The position numbers were made by a program, and so were the translations under genes. 13,975 nt of DNA from an uncultured Erysipelotrichaceae bacterium. Lineage in GTDB: Bacteria; Bacillota_I; Bacilli_A; Erysipelotrichales; Erysipelotrichaceae. The DNA lies in NCBI GenBank assembly GCA_905201565.1, contig CAJKOS010000030.1, forward strand, positions 1 through 13,975. The letters run 5' to 3'. Under the pieces are notes generated by a model. The model saw nothing but the letters and a program-made list of their open reading frames with translations, had not been told where the DNA came from and ran no database searches. This document shows positions 1 through 6,044 of the stretch, piece by piece; the first letter of the stretch is position 1, and each line of letters begins with the position of its first letter.

Positions 1-302
1 ATGATCATATCTTCACCAACAAGTTTTCTCACTTCCCGCACATCCATATCATCCTGACCAACATGGACACCATCTGCCCCAATGCGCATGGCAAGGGATA
101 CATCATCATTGATGATGAGTGGCACATGGTACTTCCAACATAGCTTCTGTACTTCCAATGCTTCATTTAATAAGGTTTTTTCATCAAGGTGTTTCTCCCG
201 TAATTGCAGACATGTCACCCCATGAGAAAGTACTGCTTCCACCATATCGTAAAATGACATGTTTTGATTCATGTGACTATCTGTTACCGCATAGACAGTC
301 AT
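1..302 (-). CDS. thiE: Thiamine-phosphate synthase, 3' end cut by window edge
   Basis: ThiE joins HMP-pyrophosphate and thiazole phosphate to make thiamine monophosphate in the cytoplasm. About 100 N-terminal residues are visible of a family length near 210. Recognisable family motifs are MTVYAVTD at the start, CLQLREK at residues 31-37 (pyrophosphate and pyrimidine binding), PLIINDD at 61-67, and GADGVHVGQDDM at 75-86. The chosen start is the second of two adjacent ATG codons (302), because AAGGA then sits about 4-5 bases upstream; starting at 305 would leave almost no spacing. The gene begins 26 bases inside the end of thiM in another frame, so the two are probably translationally coupled and both controlled by the upstream TPP riboswitch. 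Nothing is broken in the visible part. Confidence 0.93.
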   Translation of the reverse strand, partial: MTVYAVTDSHMNQNMSFYDMVEAVLSHGVTCLQLREKHLDEKTLLNEALEVQKLCWKYHVPLIINDDVSLAMRIGADGVHVGQDDMDVREVRKLVGEDMI

Positions 303-1116
303 CATTTCCTTTGTACAACGCATACCGTGCCCCTTTCTCTAACAATTCTCCATCAAGATGGTACATCGCATCGATGAGATACATCCGATACGATGCATTG
401 CCATCTGCTTCCTGCATTCTTTTCTCTGCTATTTCTCCACATAGTCCCATCGCACATACCGCTGAAAGTGCTGCAGACAATGGATTATCCTTTCCAACAG
501 AAACAAATGCAGCAACAACAGACGATAACATACAACCTGTACCGCTGACCTTTGACATCAAAGGACTGCCATTGTATACACAATAGACACTTTCCTGATC
601 CGCAACGATATCCATCGCCCCGCTGATGATGATCACCGCTCCTGTTTTCCCTGCAAGTGACTTTGCAAAAGTTGCTGCCTCACAAAGATTGTCCGCATTG
701 ACCTGCTTTAAGGAATCCACACCTTTTTCTTCCACCACATCACTGCCAATTGCCTTGATTTCAGAAAGGTTGCCACGGATGATGGTAAAGTGTATTTGAG
801 ACAATAACTGCTCCACAGCCTGTTTGCGAAACGATGAAGCACCAGCCCCCACCGGATCAAGGACAACCGGTTTTCCAAGCGCATTTGCCTTCTTTCCTGC
901 AGCTATCATCGCCTTGAGCTTTTCCTTTGTTAACATGCCCATATTCAGGTTCAGACCATCCGCAAGAGAAACAATTTCTTCCACTTCCTCAACTGCTTCA
1001 GCCATGATGGGACTTGCCCCACAGGCAAGGGTGATATTGGCACAATCATTGATCGTGACATAATTGGTCATATTATGGACAAGTGGTGCCTTTCGTCTCA
1101 CTTCATCTATCAACAT
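277..1116 (-). CDS. thiM: Hydroxyethylthiazole kinase
   Basis: ThiM phosphorylates 4-methyl-5-(2-hydroxyethyl)thiazole in thiazole salvage and hands the product to ThiE. The protein is 279 residues, close to the usual 260-275. Family signatures are PLVHNMTNYVT near residues 11-21, GASPIMAEA at 33-41, VVLDPVGAGAS at 84-94, and VSGTGCMLS at 190-198, with the conserved catalytic-region cysteine at about 195. The frame stays open upstream to 1155, but the ATG at 1116 is preferred: GGAGGG lies just before it, and the extra 13 residues would be encoded inside the riboswitch terminator. Expression should fall when thiamine pyrophosphate is plentiful. The C-terminal tail carrying two Cys (DDCLCGNR) is probably an artefact of overlap with thiE. 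Confidence 0.95.
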   Translation of the reverse strand: MLIDEVRRKAPLVHNMTNYVTINDCANITLACGASPIMAEAVEEVEEIVSLADGLNLNMGMLTKEKLKAMIAAGKKANALGKPVVLDPVGAGASSFRKQAVEQLLSQIHFTIIRGNLSEIKAIGSDVVEEKGVDSLKQVNADNLCEAATFAKSLAGKTGAVIIISGAMDIVADQESVYCVYNGSPLMSKVSGTGCMLSSVVAAFVSVGKDNPLSAALSAVCAMGLCGEIAEKRMQEADGNASYRMYLIDAMYHLDGELLEKGARYALYKGNDDCLCGNR

Positions 1117-1125
1117 AGTCCCTCC

Positions 1126-1161
1126 AAAACAAAAATCGAAGACAGCATATGCCACCTTCGA
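1126..1161 (-). terminator. Riboswitch-linked intrinsic terminator before thiM
   Basis: On the minus strand, TCGAAG and CTTCGA (1156-1161 and 1136-1141) pair around an inner GCATATGC, followed by TTTTTGTTTT (1126-1135) and then at once the thiM ribosome binding site. It follows the TPP aptamer, so control is probably by transcription termination. The 5' arm TCGAAGG is exactly complementary to CCTTCGA inside the aptamer (1212-1218), which supplies a ready antiterminator pairing. Confidence 0.82.
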
Positions 1162-1174
1162 AAGAATAGCGATT

Positions 1175-1256
1175 CTCCCTTCGGCGGCATGATCCGCATC
1201 AGGTCAGATGGTCGAAGGATACACCTTCCTCTCAGCCACTTATGTGACTCCCATGT
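1175..1256 (-). ncRNA. TPP riboswitch aptamer (THI element)
   Basis: Read on the minus strand, the segment carries the conserved THI-box blocks in order: GGGAGTC, CTGAGA (1230-1235), ACCTGAT (1198-1204), a GCGG-ATCAT-GCCGC hairpin matching the consensus arm CUGG-AUAAU-GCCAG, and the closing GAAGGGAG. An extra hairpin after CTGAGA (GGAAGG-TGTA-TCCTTC) is a common variant stem in Bacillota. It lies directly upstream of thiM-thiE, the expected targets. The 5' edge is uncertain by several bases because P1 may reach toward the stop codon of the upstream gene. By family knowledge, TPP binding represses downstream expression. Confidence 0.94.
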
Positions 1257-1259
1257 ACT

Positions 1260-1757
1260 TTATTCAGCTTTTAAAGCCTTTTCCAGTGTCGGGTAGGAAA
1301 TACCAAGGCGCAAGGCCATTTCCTTTTTCGTAATCGCCTTTGCCTGAAGCTGTTTCCTTAACACCGCAAACAGTTCATGGTCAAAAGCCTTCTGCTTTCT
1401 GCCCCACTTTTTCTCTACCACCACTTCTTCCACCGGTTCTTCTTCATCCTGATAGATTACCAGTGGTTCATCAAACAGTGGTGTTGCCGTACCTGTAAAG
1501 AACAACACATCACAGGTGATGGAAAGCACATTCTTCCGGAATGCCTTCAGTTCTTCTTTGTCCATACCACAATCTTCTTCCGATTGTAAAAGGACAACAT
1601 CACCCATACGCAAAGACGCCAAAAGAGCTTCCTGTGCGGAACGGTCCTCACCATAATCAATATACATATCGTCTATCTGAACAATATGTTCAAAAGCTGT
1701 CTTTGTACTATACAGCTCCATTTCATCTTCATTTAAAACTGCGTAACCAATTCTCAT
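1260..1757 (-). CDS. Degenerate serine-recombinase (resolvase)-like protein with C-terminal HTH
   Basis: A 165-residue protein. The opening MRIGYAVL resembles the resolvase start MRIGYARVS, and the stretch LASLRMGDVVLLQ (about 46-58) matches the resolvase LRPGDTLVV strand. The nucleophile serine expected near residue 10 is absent, and the usual basic KLDRLGR segment is replaced by an acidic SEEDCGM (59-65). An acidic linker rich in Glu and Val (104-116) leads to a Hin/resolvase-type helix-turn-helix, ITKKEMALRLGISYPTLEKAL (142-162). It is therefore probably a non-catalytic DNA-binding protein or regulator descended from a recombinase. Its stop codon lies about 4 bases from the TPP aptamer. 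The start ATG at 1757 has only a weak GGA site. It could also be an unrelated family with a resolvase-like HTH; the function is unknown. Confidence 0.75.
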   Translation of the reverse strand: MRIGYAVLNEDEMELYSTKTAFEHIVQIDDMYIDYGEDRSAQEALLASLRMGDVVLLQSEEDCGMDKEELKAFRKNVLSITCDVLFFTGTATPLFDEPLVIYQDEEEPVEEVVVEKKWGRKQKAFDHELFAVLRKQLQAKAITKKEMALRLGISYPTLEKALKAE

Positions 1758-1797
1758 ATTTCATTCCAATAAGAAAAGAATATTTCTTTCGACTAGT

Positions 1798-1827
1798 ATC
1801 ATAGCAGGAATTTAAAATAATAGTTAA
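1798..1827 (-). promoter_or_regulatory. Candidate promoter for the resolvase-like gene
   Basis: On the minus strand TTAACT (1822-1827) and TATGAT (1798-1803) are 18 bases apart, giving a plausible sigma-A promoter about 40 bases before the ATG at 1757. The -10 is a 5/6 match and the -35 about 4/6. No comparable promoter is obvious between this gene and thiM, so this promoter may also supply the thi operon. Confidence 0.4.
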
Positions 1828-1863
1828 GGAATTTTATGACAAAGTTAAAAAATAACTGTTTGT

Positions 1864-1899
1864 TTTGAAAATCAAATCTTTCATTTTCAAAGCTATAAT
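1864..1899 (+). promoter_or_regulatory. Inverted repeat and -10 box upstream of the esterase gene
   Basis: A perfect 9-bp inverted repeat, TTTGAAAAT (1864-1872) and ATTTTCAAA (1883-1891), is followed 2 bases later by a consensus TATAAT (1894-1899). The ribosome binding site AGGAG and the ATG at 1921 follow. No good -35 hexamer is seen at the right distance, since the repeat occupies that region. This fits an activator- or repressor-controlled promoter; the regulator is unknown. Confidence 0.5.
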
Positions 1900-1920
1900 A
1901 GAAACAACAGGAGAACTATT

Positions 1921-2856
1921 ATGGAAATCAAAAACTGGACGTATGAAGAATTCCCGGCATTCAATGCACAAGTAGAAGGTGCACACTACATTGAAACTAC
2001 CGGCAATGAACAAAGTATTCTCTACCTCAACGATGTCATCTATGCCACCATGGATGGCATACCGCTGCACTTGCAGATACTGATTCCTACCACCCGCAAC
2101 AACCCTTACATTCCTGACAGCCCCTCACAGAACTTTGCCCTGCCGTGCTGCGTCTATGTCAAAGGCTCAGCCTGGATGAAACAGAATGTCTACATCAACC
2201 TTCCCGATGTCGCTAAGGTTGCGTCAAGGGGCTATGTATGTGCCATTGTGGAATACCGCCACTCCCTGCAGGCACCCTTCCCTGCTCAGGCAATCGATAC
2301 CCGCAATGCCATCCGTTACCTCAGGATGCATTGTGCAGAGTATGGCATTGATCCTGAACGGATGATCGTGGCTGGTGGCTCTTCTGGTGGTCATACTGCC
2401 ATGTGGGCAGGCATCCGCCATAATGATGAAACAGAAGAAAACATCTACCCTGGCATTTCCGCAGAAGTCAGCGGCATCATCAACTACTATGGTTCCGTCA
2501 CCGTCATGCTGGAGGCAAGCAATCCAAGTACGCCAAACTATAAGCTGCCGGACAGTCCGGAAGGTTTGGAAATGGGCGGCGTTAACCTTCGGGAAAGAGA
2601 AGATCTGGCAAGGGCACTATCCGTAGAAGAAAACATTGATGAAGGAACACGTGTTCCGCCTGTTCTCATCTTCCATGGCACAAAGGATCGCATTGTCAAC
2701 ACAACCCAGAGTGTCACCCTTTACCGCAAATTGAAGGCTTGCGGCAAAGAGGCGTCATTGTATCTTTTGAAAGGGGCAGATCATGGCGGTGCAGAGTTCT
2801 GGACACCTGAAATAATTGATATTGTTGACAGATTCATCAAGGATTGCCTGAAATAA
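1921..2856 (+). CDS. Alpha/beta-hydrolase esterase, acetyl-esterase/lipase-like
   Basis: A 311-residue cytoplasmic hydrolase with no signal peptide. The nucleophile elbow is GGSSGG (152-157), with Ser155 as the likely catalytic residue. The acid is Asp256 in FHGTKDRIV, and the base His288 in KGADHGG. KGSAW (81-85) occupies the place of the HGGGW oxyanion motif of hormone-sensitive-lipase and BD-FAE-type esterases and departs from it, so the oxyanion hole may be unusual. These features suggest hydrolysis of small acyl or carbohydrate esters; the substrate cannot be read from sequence. The start has AGGAG 7 bases upstream. It is transcribed alone, between its own promoter region and a strong terminator. 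Single-domain enzyme, seemingly intact. Confidence 0.9.
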   Translation: MEIKNWTYEEFPAFNAQVEGAHYIETTGNEQSILYLNDVIYATMDGIPLHLQILIPTTRNNPYIPDSPSQNFALPCCVYVKGSAWMKQNVYINLPDVAKVASRGYVCAIVEYRHSLQAPFPAQAIDTRNAIRYLRMHCAEYGIDPERMIVAGGSSGGHTAMWAGIRHNDETEENIYPGISAEVSGIINYYGSVTVMLEASNPSTPNYKLPDSPEGLEMGGVNLREREDLARALSVEENIDEGTRVPPVLIFHGTKDRIVNTTQSVTLYRKLKACGKEASLYLLKGADHGGAEFWTPEIIDIVDRFIKDCLK

Positions 2857-2861
2857 TGAAA

Positions 2862-2886
2862 CCGTACGCAGTGCGTACGGCTTTTT
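2862..2886 (+). terminator. Intrinsic terminator of the esterase gene
   Basis: A perfect 8-bp stem CCGTACGC/GCGTACGG (2862-2869, 2873-2880) with a 3-base loop is followed by CTTTTT. It starts a few bases after the esterase stop and abuts the stop of the convergent PHP gene. The opposite strand has only a weak U-tract, so it serves mainly the plus strand. Confidence 0.88.
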
Positions 2887-2887
2887 C

Positions 2888-3763
2888 TTAATCAACAATC
2901 GGATGGAAGGTTGGTACCATGTGGTCAAATGTGCAGAATTCTTTAATCCCGATCTCATCACGGACAATCTTTCTTGCATCCGCAAAATGGTCACCAAGGA
3001 ATTCTGTCTTATGGGCATCTGAACCAAAGGTGAAAATCTTTCCACCAAGATCCTTATACAGTTTCAAAATCTTGCGGGATGGCTGTGTATCCTTTAAACC
3101 ATAGTGCCAGGAAGAAGTATTGATCTCAATACCCTTGCCATCTTTGATCGCAAGCTTGAGAATCTCGGCAATCTTCTCCTCTTCCTTTTCAAATGGATAA
3201 ACACCAGCCGGATCATACCTTGCCAAAAGATCGAGGTGGGCAAGAACAGAGTAGTTCTTGAACTGCTGCTGTACCTTGTAAATCTCATCATAGTAGGCAT
3301 CATTGTATTCCTGCTGTGTTCTGCCTCTTGTGAAATCACCTGTCCAGAATTCCTGGTTGTTCACCTGGTGCATGGACAACAATACAAAGTCAAGTTCATC
3401 CGCATACTTTGCATAGAGTTTTTCGAATGGTTCAATCGTAATGGTCTGGATACCAAATTCAAGACCGGATTTGATCGTAATCTTTCCTGCATACTTTTCT
3501 TCCATTTCATGGAACTTCTTGAAGAATGCCGGATAGTTGACATTGGCAATCGGATCCATCTCATCTGCTGAAGAACTCATGCCGTCTCCTCCGCGGTATT
3601 CAATGCCCTTTGGATCATCCCAATCGCGTTTGATTCCGTAGTCCACATGATCTGTAAAACAAAGTTCATCCAGACCGATTTCAATGCCTCGTTCAATCTG
3701 ATTTTCCATCAATTCCCGGGAATCATCCGAGAACTCTGTATGAATATGATAATCTGCTTTCAT
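2888..3763 (-). CDS. PHP-domain phosphoesterase, histidinol-phosphatase (HisJ) family
   Basis: A 291-residue protein of the PHP superfamily. The metal-binding residues appear in order: HIH (His6, His8), CFTDHVD (His39), GLEFG (Glu102), SMHQ (His132), LAHLD (His176) and GSDAH (Asp249, His251). This is the trinuclear metal site layout of HisJ-type histidinol-phosphatases, which dephosphorylate L-histidinol phosphate in histidine synthesis. Length and motif order fit HisJ. No other his gene is nearby, so a different phosphate-ester substrate is possible. The ATG at 3763 has an excellent AAGGAGG site 6-7 bases upstream. A GNAT gene lies upstream on the same strand across a 142-base spacer with potential RNA structure. 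Confidence 0.88.
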   Translation of the reverse strand: MKADYHIHTEFSDDSRELMENQIERGIEIGLDELCFTDHVDYGIKRDWDDPKGIEYRGGDGMSSSADEMDPIANVNYPAFFKKFHEMEEKYAGKITIKSGLEFGIQTITIEPFEKLYAKYADELDFVLLSMHQVNNQEFWTGDFTRGRTQQEYNDAYYDEIYKVQQQFKNYSVLAHLDLLARYDPAGVYPFEKEEEKIAEILKLAIKDGKGIEINTSSWHYGLKDTQPSRKILKLYKDLGGKIFTFGSDAHKTEFLGDHFADARKIVRDEIGIKEFCTFDHMVPTFHPIVD

Positions 3764-3838
3764 AATTCCTCCTTTTCATACAAAAAGTTTATCATTGTCA
3801 TAGAGTAACAAAATTCCGTTTTCCCGCCGCCCGTATTC

Positions 3839-3899
3839 TGAGACAGATATATGACCGAACAGTCAATCAAACCATCTCCCTTGTGAGAAAACTGTCTCA
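3839..3899 (-). other. Possible three-way-junction RNA structure between GNAT and PHP genes
   Basis: Outer arms TGAGACAG/CTGTCTCA (8 bp, perfect) enclose two small hairpins: TCTC-ACAAGG-GAGA and TGAC-TGTTCG-GTCA. Together they could fold as a compact junction of about 61 nt. No U-tract follows on either strand, so it is not a standard terminator. It lies 75 bases before the PHP gene start, as leader RNA would. It matches no riboswitch class I can name. The small inner stems may be chance. Confidence 0.3.
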
Positions 3900-3905
3900 A
3901 TACAC

Positions 3906-4340
3906 TCAAATCTTCTTTGTCATATAGACATGGGGAATTGGTGAAAATGGTAATTTGTAAGCTTCACCCTCTGCCGCATACCCATACTTTTCATAAAATT
4001 TCATCGCACTGACACGGGCATCCATGGTCACCAAGGTACAACCTGTTTCTTTTGCCCGCTTTTCCAGCTCCTGTAACAGCAATGTACCGGTTCCCGCATA
4101 TTGGCATTTTGTATCAATGCATAATGTATCAATCTTGCCGTCAGTCCCGTGAAATGACATCACGGTTGTACCAATGAGCACTCCATCTTCATAACATACA
4201 AGAATCAACGAAGTCTTTTCATGGCTAAGATCTTCATCATAAATATTACTGCCCAGCGGCAAGCGCATCACCTTGTTTCTGAGTTCCAATGATGCCTGAT
4301 ATGCTTCGCTTCCATAAGCAATTTCCTGTATTTTTTTCAT
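3906..4340 (-). CDS. GNAT-family N-acetyltransferase
   Basis: A 144-residue single-domain acetyltransferase using acetyl-CoA. The CoA-binding motif A is QYAGTG (80-85), followed by helix LLLQELEKRAKETG. Motif B is seen in SAMKFYEKYGY (111-121). The N-terminal LRNKVMRLPLG is typical of the small YitI/ElaA-like group; the substrate is unknown. The frame is open to 4352, but the ATG at 4340 is chosen because GGAGGG sits at proper spacing before it, while the earlier ATG overlaps that site and has none. Upstream lie a short CAAAT-TTC-ATTTG inverted repeat (4412-4424) and a spacer without clear promoter boxes. Confidence 0.88.
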   Translation of the reverse strand: MKKIQEIAYGSEAYQASLELRNKVMRLPLGSNIYDEDLSHEKTSLILVCYEDGVLIGTTVMSFHGTDGKIDTLCIDTKCQYAGTGTLLLQELEKRAKETGCTLVTMDARVSAMKFYEKYGYAAEGEAYKLPFSPIPHVYMTKKI

Positions 4341-4470
4341 GCATCCCTCCATGCCTTATCATCATCTTTCACATGTTTTGATTTGTCCATCATTCAATAC
4401 AATTCCGGCAACAAATTTCATTTGAGACTAAGAACAGCTTCCAGGGATATATCGAATAAGTATCTCATGA

Positions 4471-4501
4471 CTCTGTATGAAAACATACAGAGTTTTCTTT
4501 T
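4471..4501 (+). terminator. Plus-strand intrinsic terminator with no gene assigned
   Basis: A perfect 9-bp stem CTCTGTATG/CATACAGAG (4471-4479, 4484-4492) with an AAAA loop is followed by TTTTCTTTT. The orientation is plus only, because the minus side has no U-tract. All neighbouring genes here are on the minus strand, and the last plus gene has its own terminator about 1.6 kb earlier. It may end a small or antisense RNA, or block read-through toward the redox operon. Confidence 0.75.
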
Positions 4502-4509
4502 CAGCAAGT

Positions 4510-4544
4510 ATAATAAACAGACAACACATATTCGATGTTGTCTG
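4510..4544 (-). terminator. Terminator of the five-gene redox operon
   Basis: A perfect 9-bp stem CAGACAACA/TGTTGTCTG (4518-4526, 4536-4544) with a 9-base loop lies just after the last gene of the minus-strand operon and is followed on that strand by TTTATTAT. The plus-strand side reads CTTTTCCCTT, so it may work weakly in both directions. Confidence 0.75.
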
Positions 4545-4552
4545 CTTTTCCC

Positions 4553-5182
4553 TTATCGGATGAAATTTGTGCGGATGAAGGTTTCCTTCTCAGGAAGCCC
4601 GCTCTTTTCTTTCTCATTGCGGATGGCATTCATCAAAAATACCATATTCCTTGCAAGAACCCGCATCTGCTGCAATCCTTCTTCATCGCCTGCCGCCTCA
4701 CCAGCCTCACGACCATGGATACCATTCCAATACTGTCCGGAAGCAATCGGCATACCGGAGATGGCAAAGTACTTATTCAGCTCATCATAGGTTGCGGACA
4801 TGCCGCCGCGTCTTGCGACAGCCACAGATGCACCTACCTTCATGGTCTTGTCAAACGGTGTGCTGTAAAACAATCTGTCCAGGAATGAAATCAGCGTTCC
4901 ATTGGCAGAGCCATAGTAGACCGGTGCGCCAATGACAACACCATCTGTCTGTTCAAACTTGTCGGCTGTCTCATTGACAATATCATTGAAAATGCACTTG
5001 CCATTCGTTTTGCAGTTCATGCAGGCAATGCATCCACGCACATCCATACTGCCAACGCGCAGCACTTCTGTTTCTACCCCTGCTTCATGAAAGATTTTGA
5101 TCATTTCATCAAAGGCAATTGCAGTATTACCATTAGCTCTAGGACTGCCGCTGATCAGAAGCACTTTCAAAGGTTTAGTCAT
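4553..5182 (-). CDS. Flavodoxin-fold NAD(P)H:FMN oxidoreductase with Isf-like Cys motif
   Basis: A 209-residue member of the NADPH-dependent FMN reductase/iron-sulfur flavoprotein group. The FMN phosphate loop is GSPRANGNT (12-20), and APVYYGSANG (86-95) is the second FMN-contact loop. Between them lies a compact cysteine array C51-x2-C54-x2-C57-x5-C63. This agrees with the CX2CX2CX4-7C motif of archaeal iron-sulfur flavoproteins that hold a 4Fe-4S cluster, so electron transfer through FMN and a cluster is plausible. It is the last gene of the redox operon, overlapping the preceding aldo/keto reductase by 8 bases, with GAGGAG upstream. The partner and substrate are unknown; it could be a quinone or electrophile reductase. 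Confidence 0.88.
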   Translation of the reverse strand: MTKPLKVLLISGSPRANGNTAIAFDEMIKIFHEAGVETEVLRVGSMDVRGCIACMNCKTNGKCIFNDIVNETADKFEQTDGVVIGAPVYYGSANGTLISFLDRLFYSTPFDKTMKVGASVAVARRGGMSATYDELNKYFAISGMPIASGQYWNGIHGREAGEAAGDEEGLQQMRVLARNMVFLMNAIRNEKEKSGLPEKETFIRTNFIR

Positions 5183-6044
5183 GGATGTTTCTCCTCACAC
5201 ACATTCTGACAAATTCAGGATCGAAGTGCTTAATGGCTGTACCTTCATATCCCATATCGAGAGCTGTGATCTCATTCATCTCTTCATCAGTCAATGTGAA
5301 GTCAAAGACGTCCGCATTCTCCTTGATTCTTTCCACATGTGTGGACTTAGGAATGACAACTACACCACGCTGAACATTCCATCTCAGCATAACCTGACCA
5401 ACGGTCTTGTTATGTGCATCCGCAATCTTCTTCAATGTTTCATTGTCGAATGCCTTGTATCTGCCTCCACCAAGTGGTGACCATGCTTCTGGTACGACAT
5501 GGTAGAACTCCATAGTTTCCAGGGATTCCTTCTGGACAAAGAATGGATGTGTTTCAATCTGGTTGACCATCGGCTTGATGCGCACTGTTTCACAGAAGTT
5601 TGTCAGTGTATGGGCATAGAAGTTGGATACACCAATGGCACGCAGCTTTCCTGCTTCATAGGCATCTTCCATTGCTCTCCATGCACTGAAGTAGTCCTTC
5701 ATTGCCTGATGGAGTAGATAGAGGTCAAGATATTCCAGGTTCATCTTCTTGAGGGAGGAATCGATGGCAGCAGAAGCCATTTCATAGTTCTGCATATCCT
5801 GTACCCACATCTTGGATGTGATGAAGAGGTCTTCTCTTGTGCAAAGACCATCTGCGATGGCTCTCTTTACAGCCTTGCCAACAGCTTCTTCATTACCATA
5901 AGAAGCAGCTGTATCAATCAGTCTGTATCCAGCCTTGATTGCTTCATAGACAACTGTTTCGCATTCATCGAGGTCTTTTACCTGGAAGACACCGAAGCCT
6001 TCCATCGGCATTCTCACGCCATTCTGTAATGTTACGTATTCCAT
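5175..6044 (-). CDS. Aldo/keto reductase (first paralogue)
   Basis: A 289-residue TIM-barrel NADPH-dependent carbonyl reductase of the 2,5-diketogluconate reductase/YvgN-like group. The catalytic tetrad is Asp44 and Tyr49 (LIDTAASYGN), Lys78 (TSKMW) and His112 (LLHQ). The cofactor region includes GVSNF and IPKSTHVERIKEN near the C-terminus. Family members reduce reactive aldehydes and ketones such as methylglyoxal. The ATG overlaps the stop of the preceding paralogue as TAATG, a hallmark of translational coupling, with AGAGG upstream. It resembles its upstream neighbour in architecture (MEY opening, shared motifs), suggesting an old tandem duplication or recruitment. Intact. Confidence 0.93.
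   Translation of the reverse strand: MEYVTLQNGVRMPMEGFGVFQVKDLDECETVVYEAIKAGYRLIDTAASYGNEEAVGKAVKRAIADGLCTREDLFITSKMWVQDMQNYEMASAAIDSSLKKMNLEYLDLYLLHQAMKDYFSAWRAMEDAYEAGKLRAIGVSNFYAHTLTNFCETVRIKPMVNQIETHPFFVQKESLETMEFYHVVPEAWSPLGGGRYKAFDNETLKKIADAHNKTVGQVMLRWNVQRGVVVIPKSTHVERIKENADVFDFTLTDEEMNEITALDMGYEGTAIKHFDPEFVRMCVRRNIHD

Noticed and set aside
119..586. Plus-strand 155-residue ORF over thiE-thiM
   Set aside because: It is antisense to two clearly recognisable enzymes, and its translation has no recognisable motif.
1843..1857. AGTTA-AAAAA-TAACT inverted repeat before the esterase
   Set aside because: Five-bp arms in very AT-rich sequence are expected by chance; it is not linked to a promoter box.
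3104..3571. Plus-strand 155-residue ORF inside the PHP gene
   Set aside because: It is the antisense shadow of an intact gene with all metal-binding residues conserved, and has no start signal.
4383..4790. Plus-strand 135-residue ORF across the redox-operon terminators
   Set aside because: It begins at a TTG without a ribosome binding site, passes through two hairpins and overlaps the Isf-like gene antisense.
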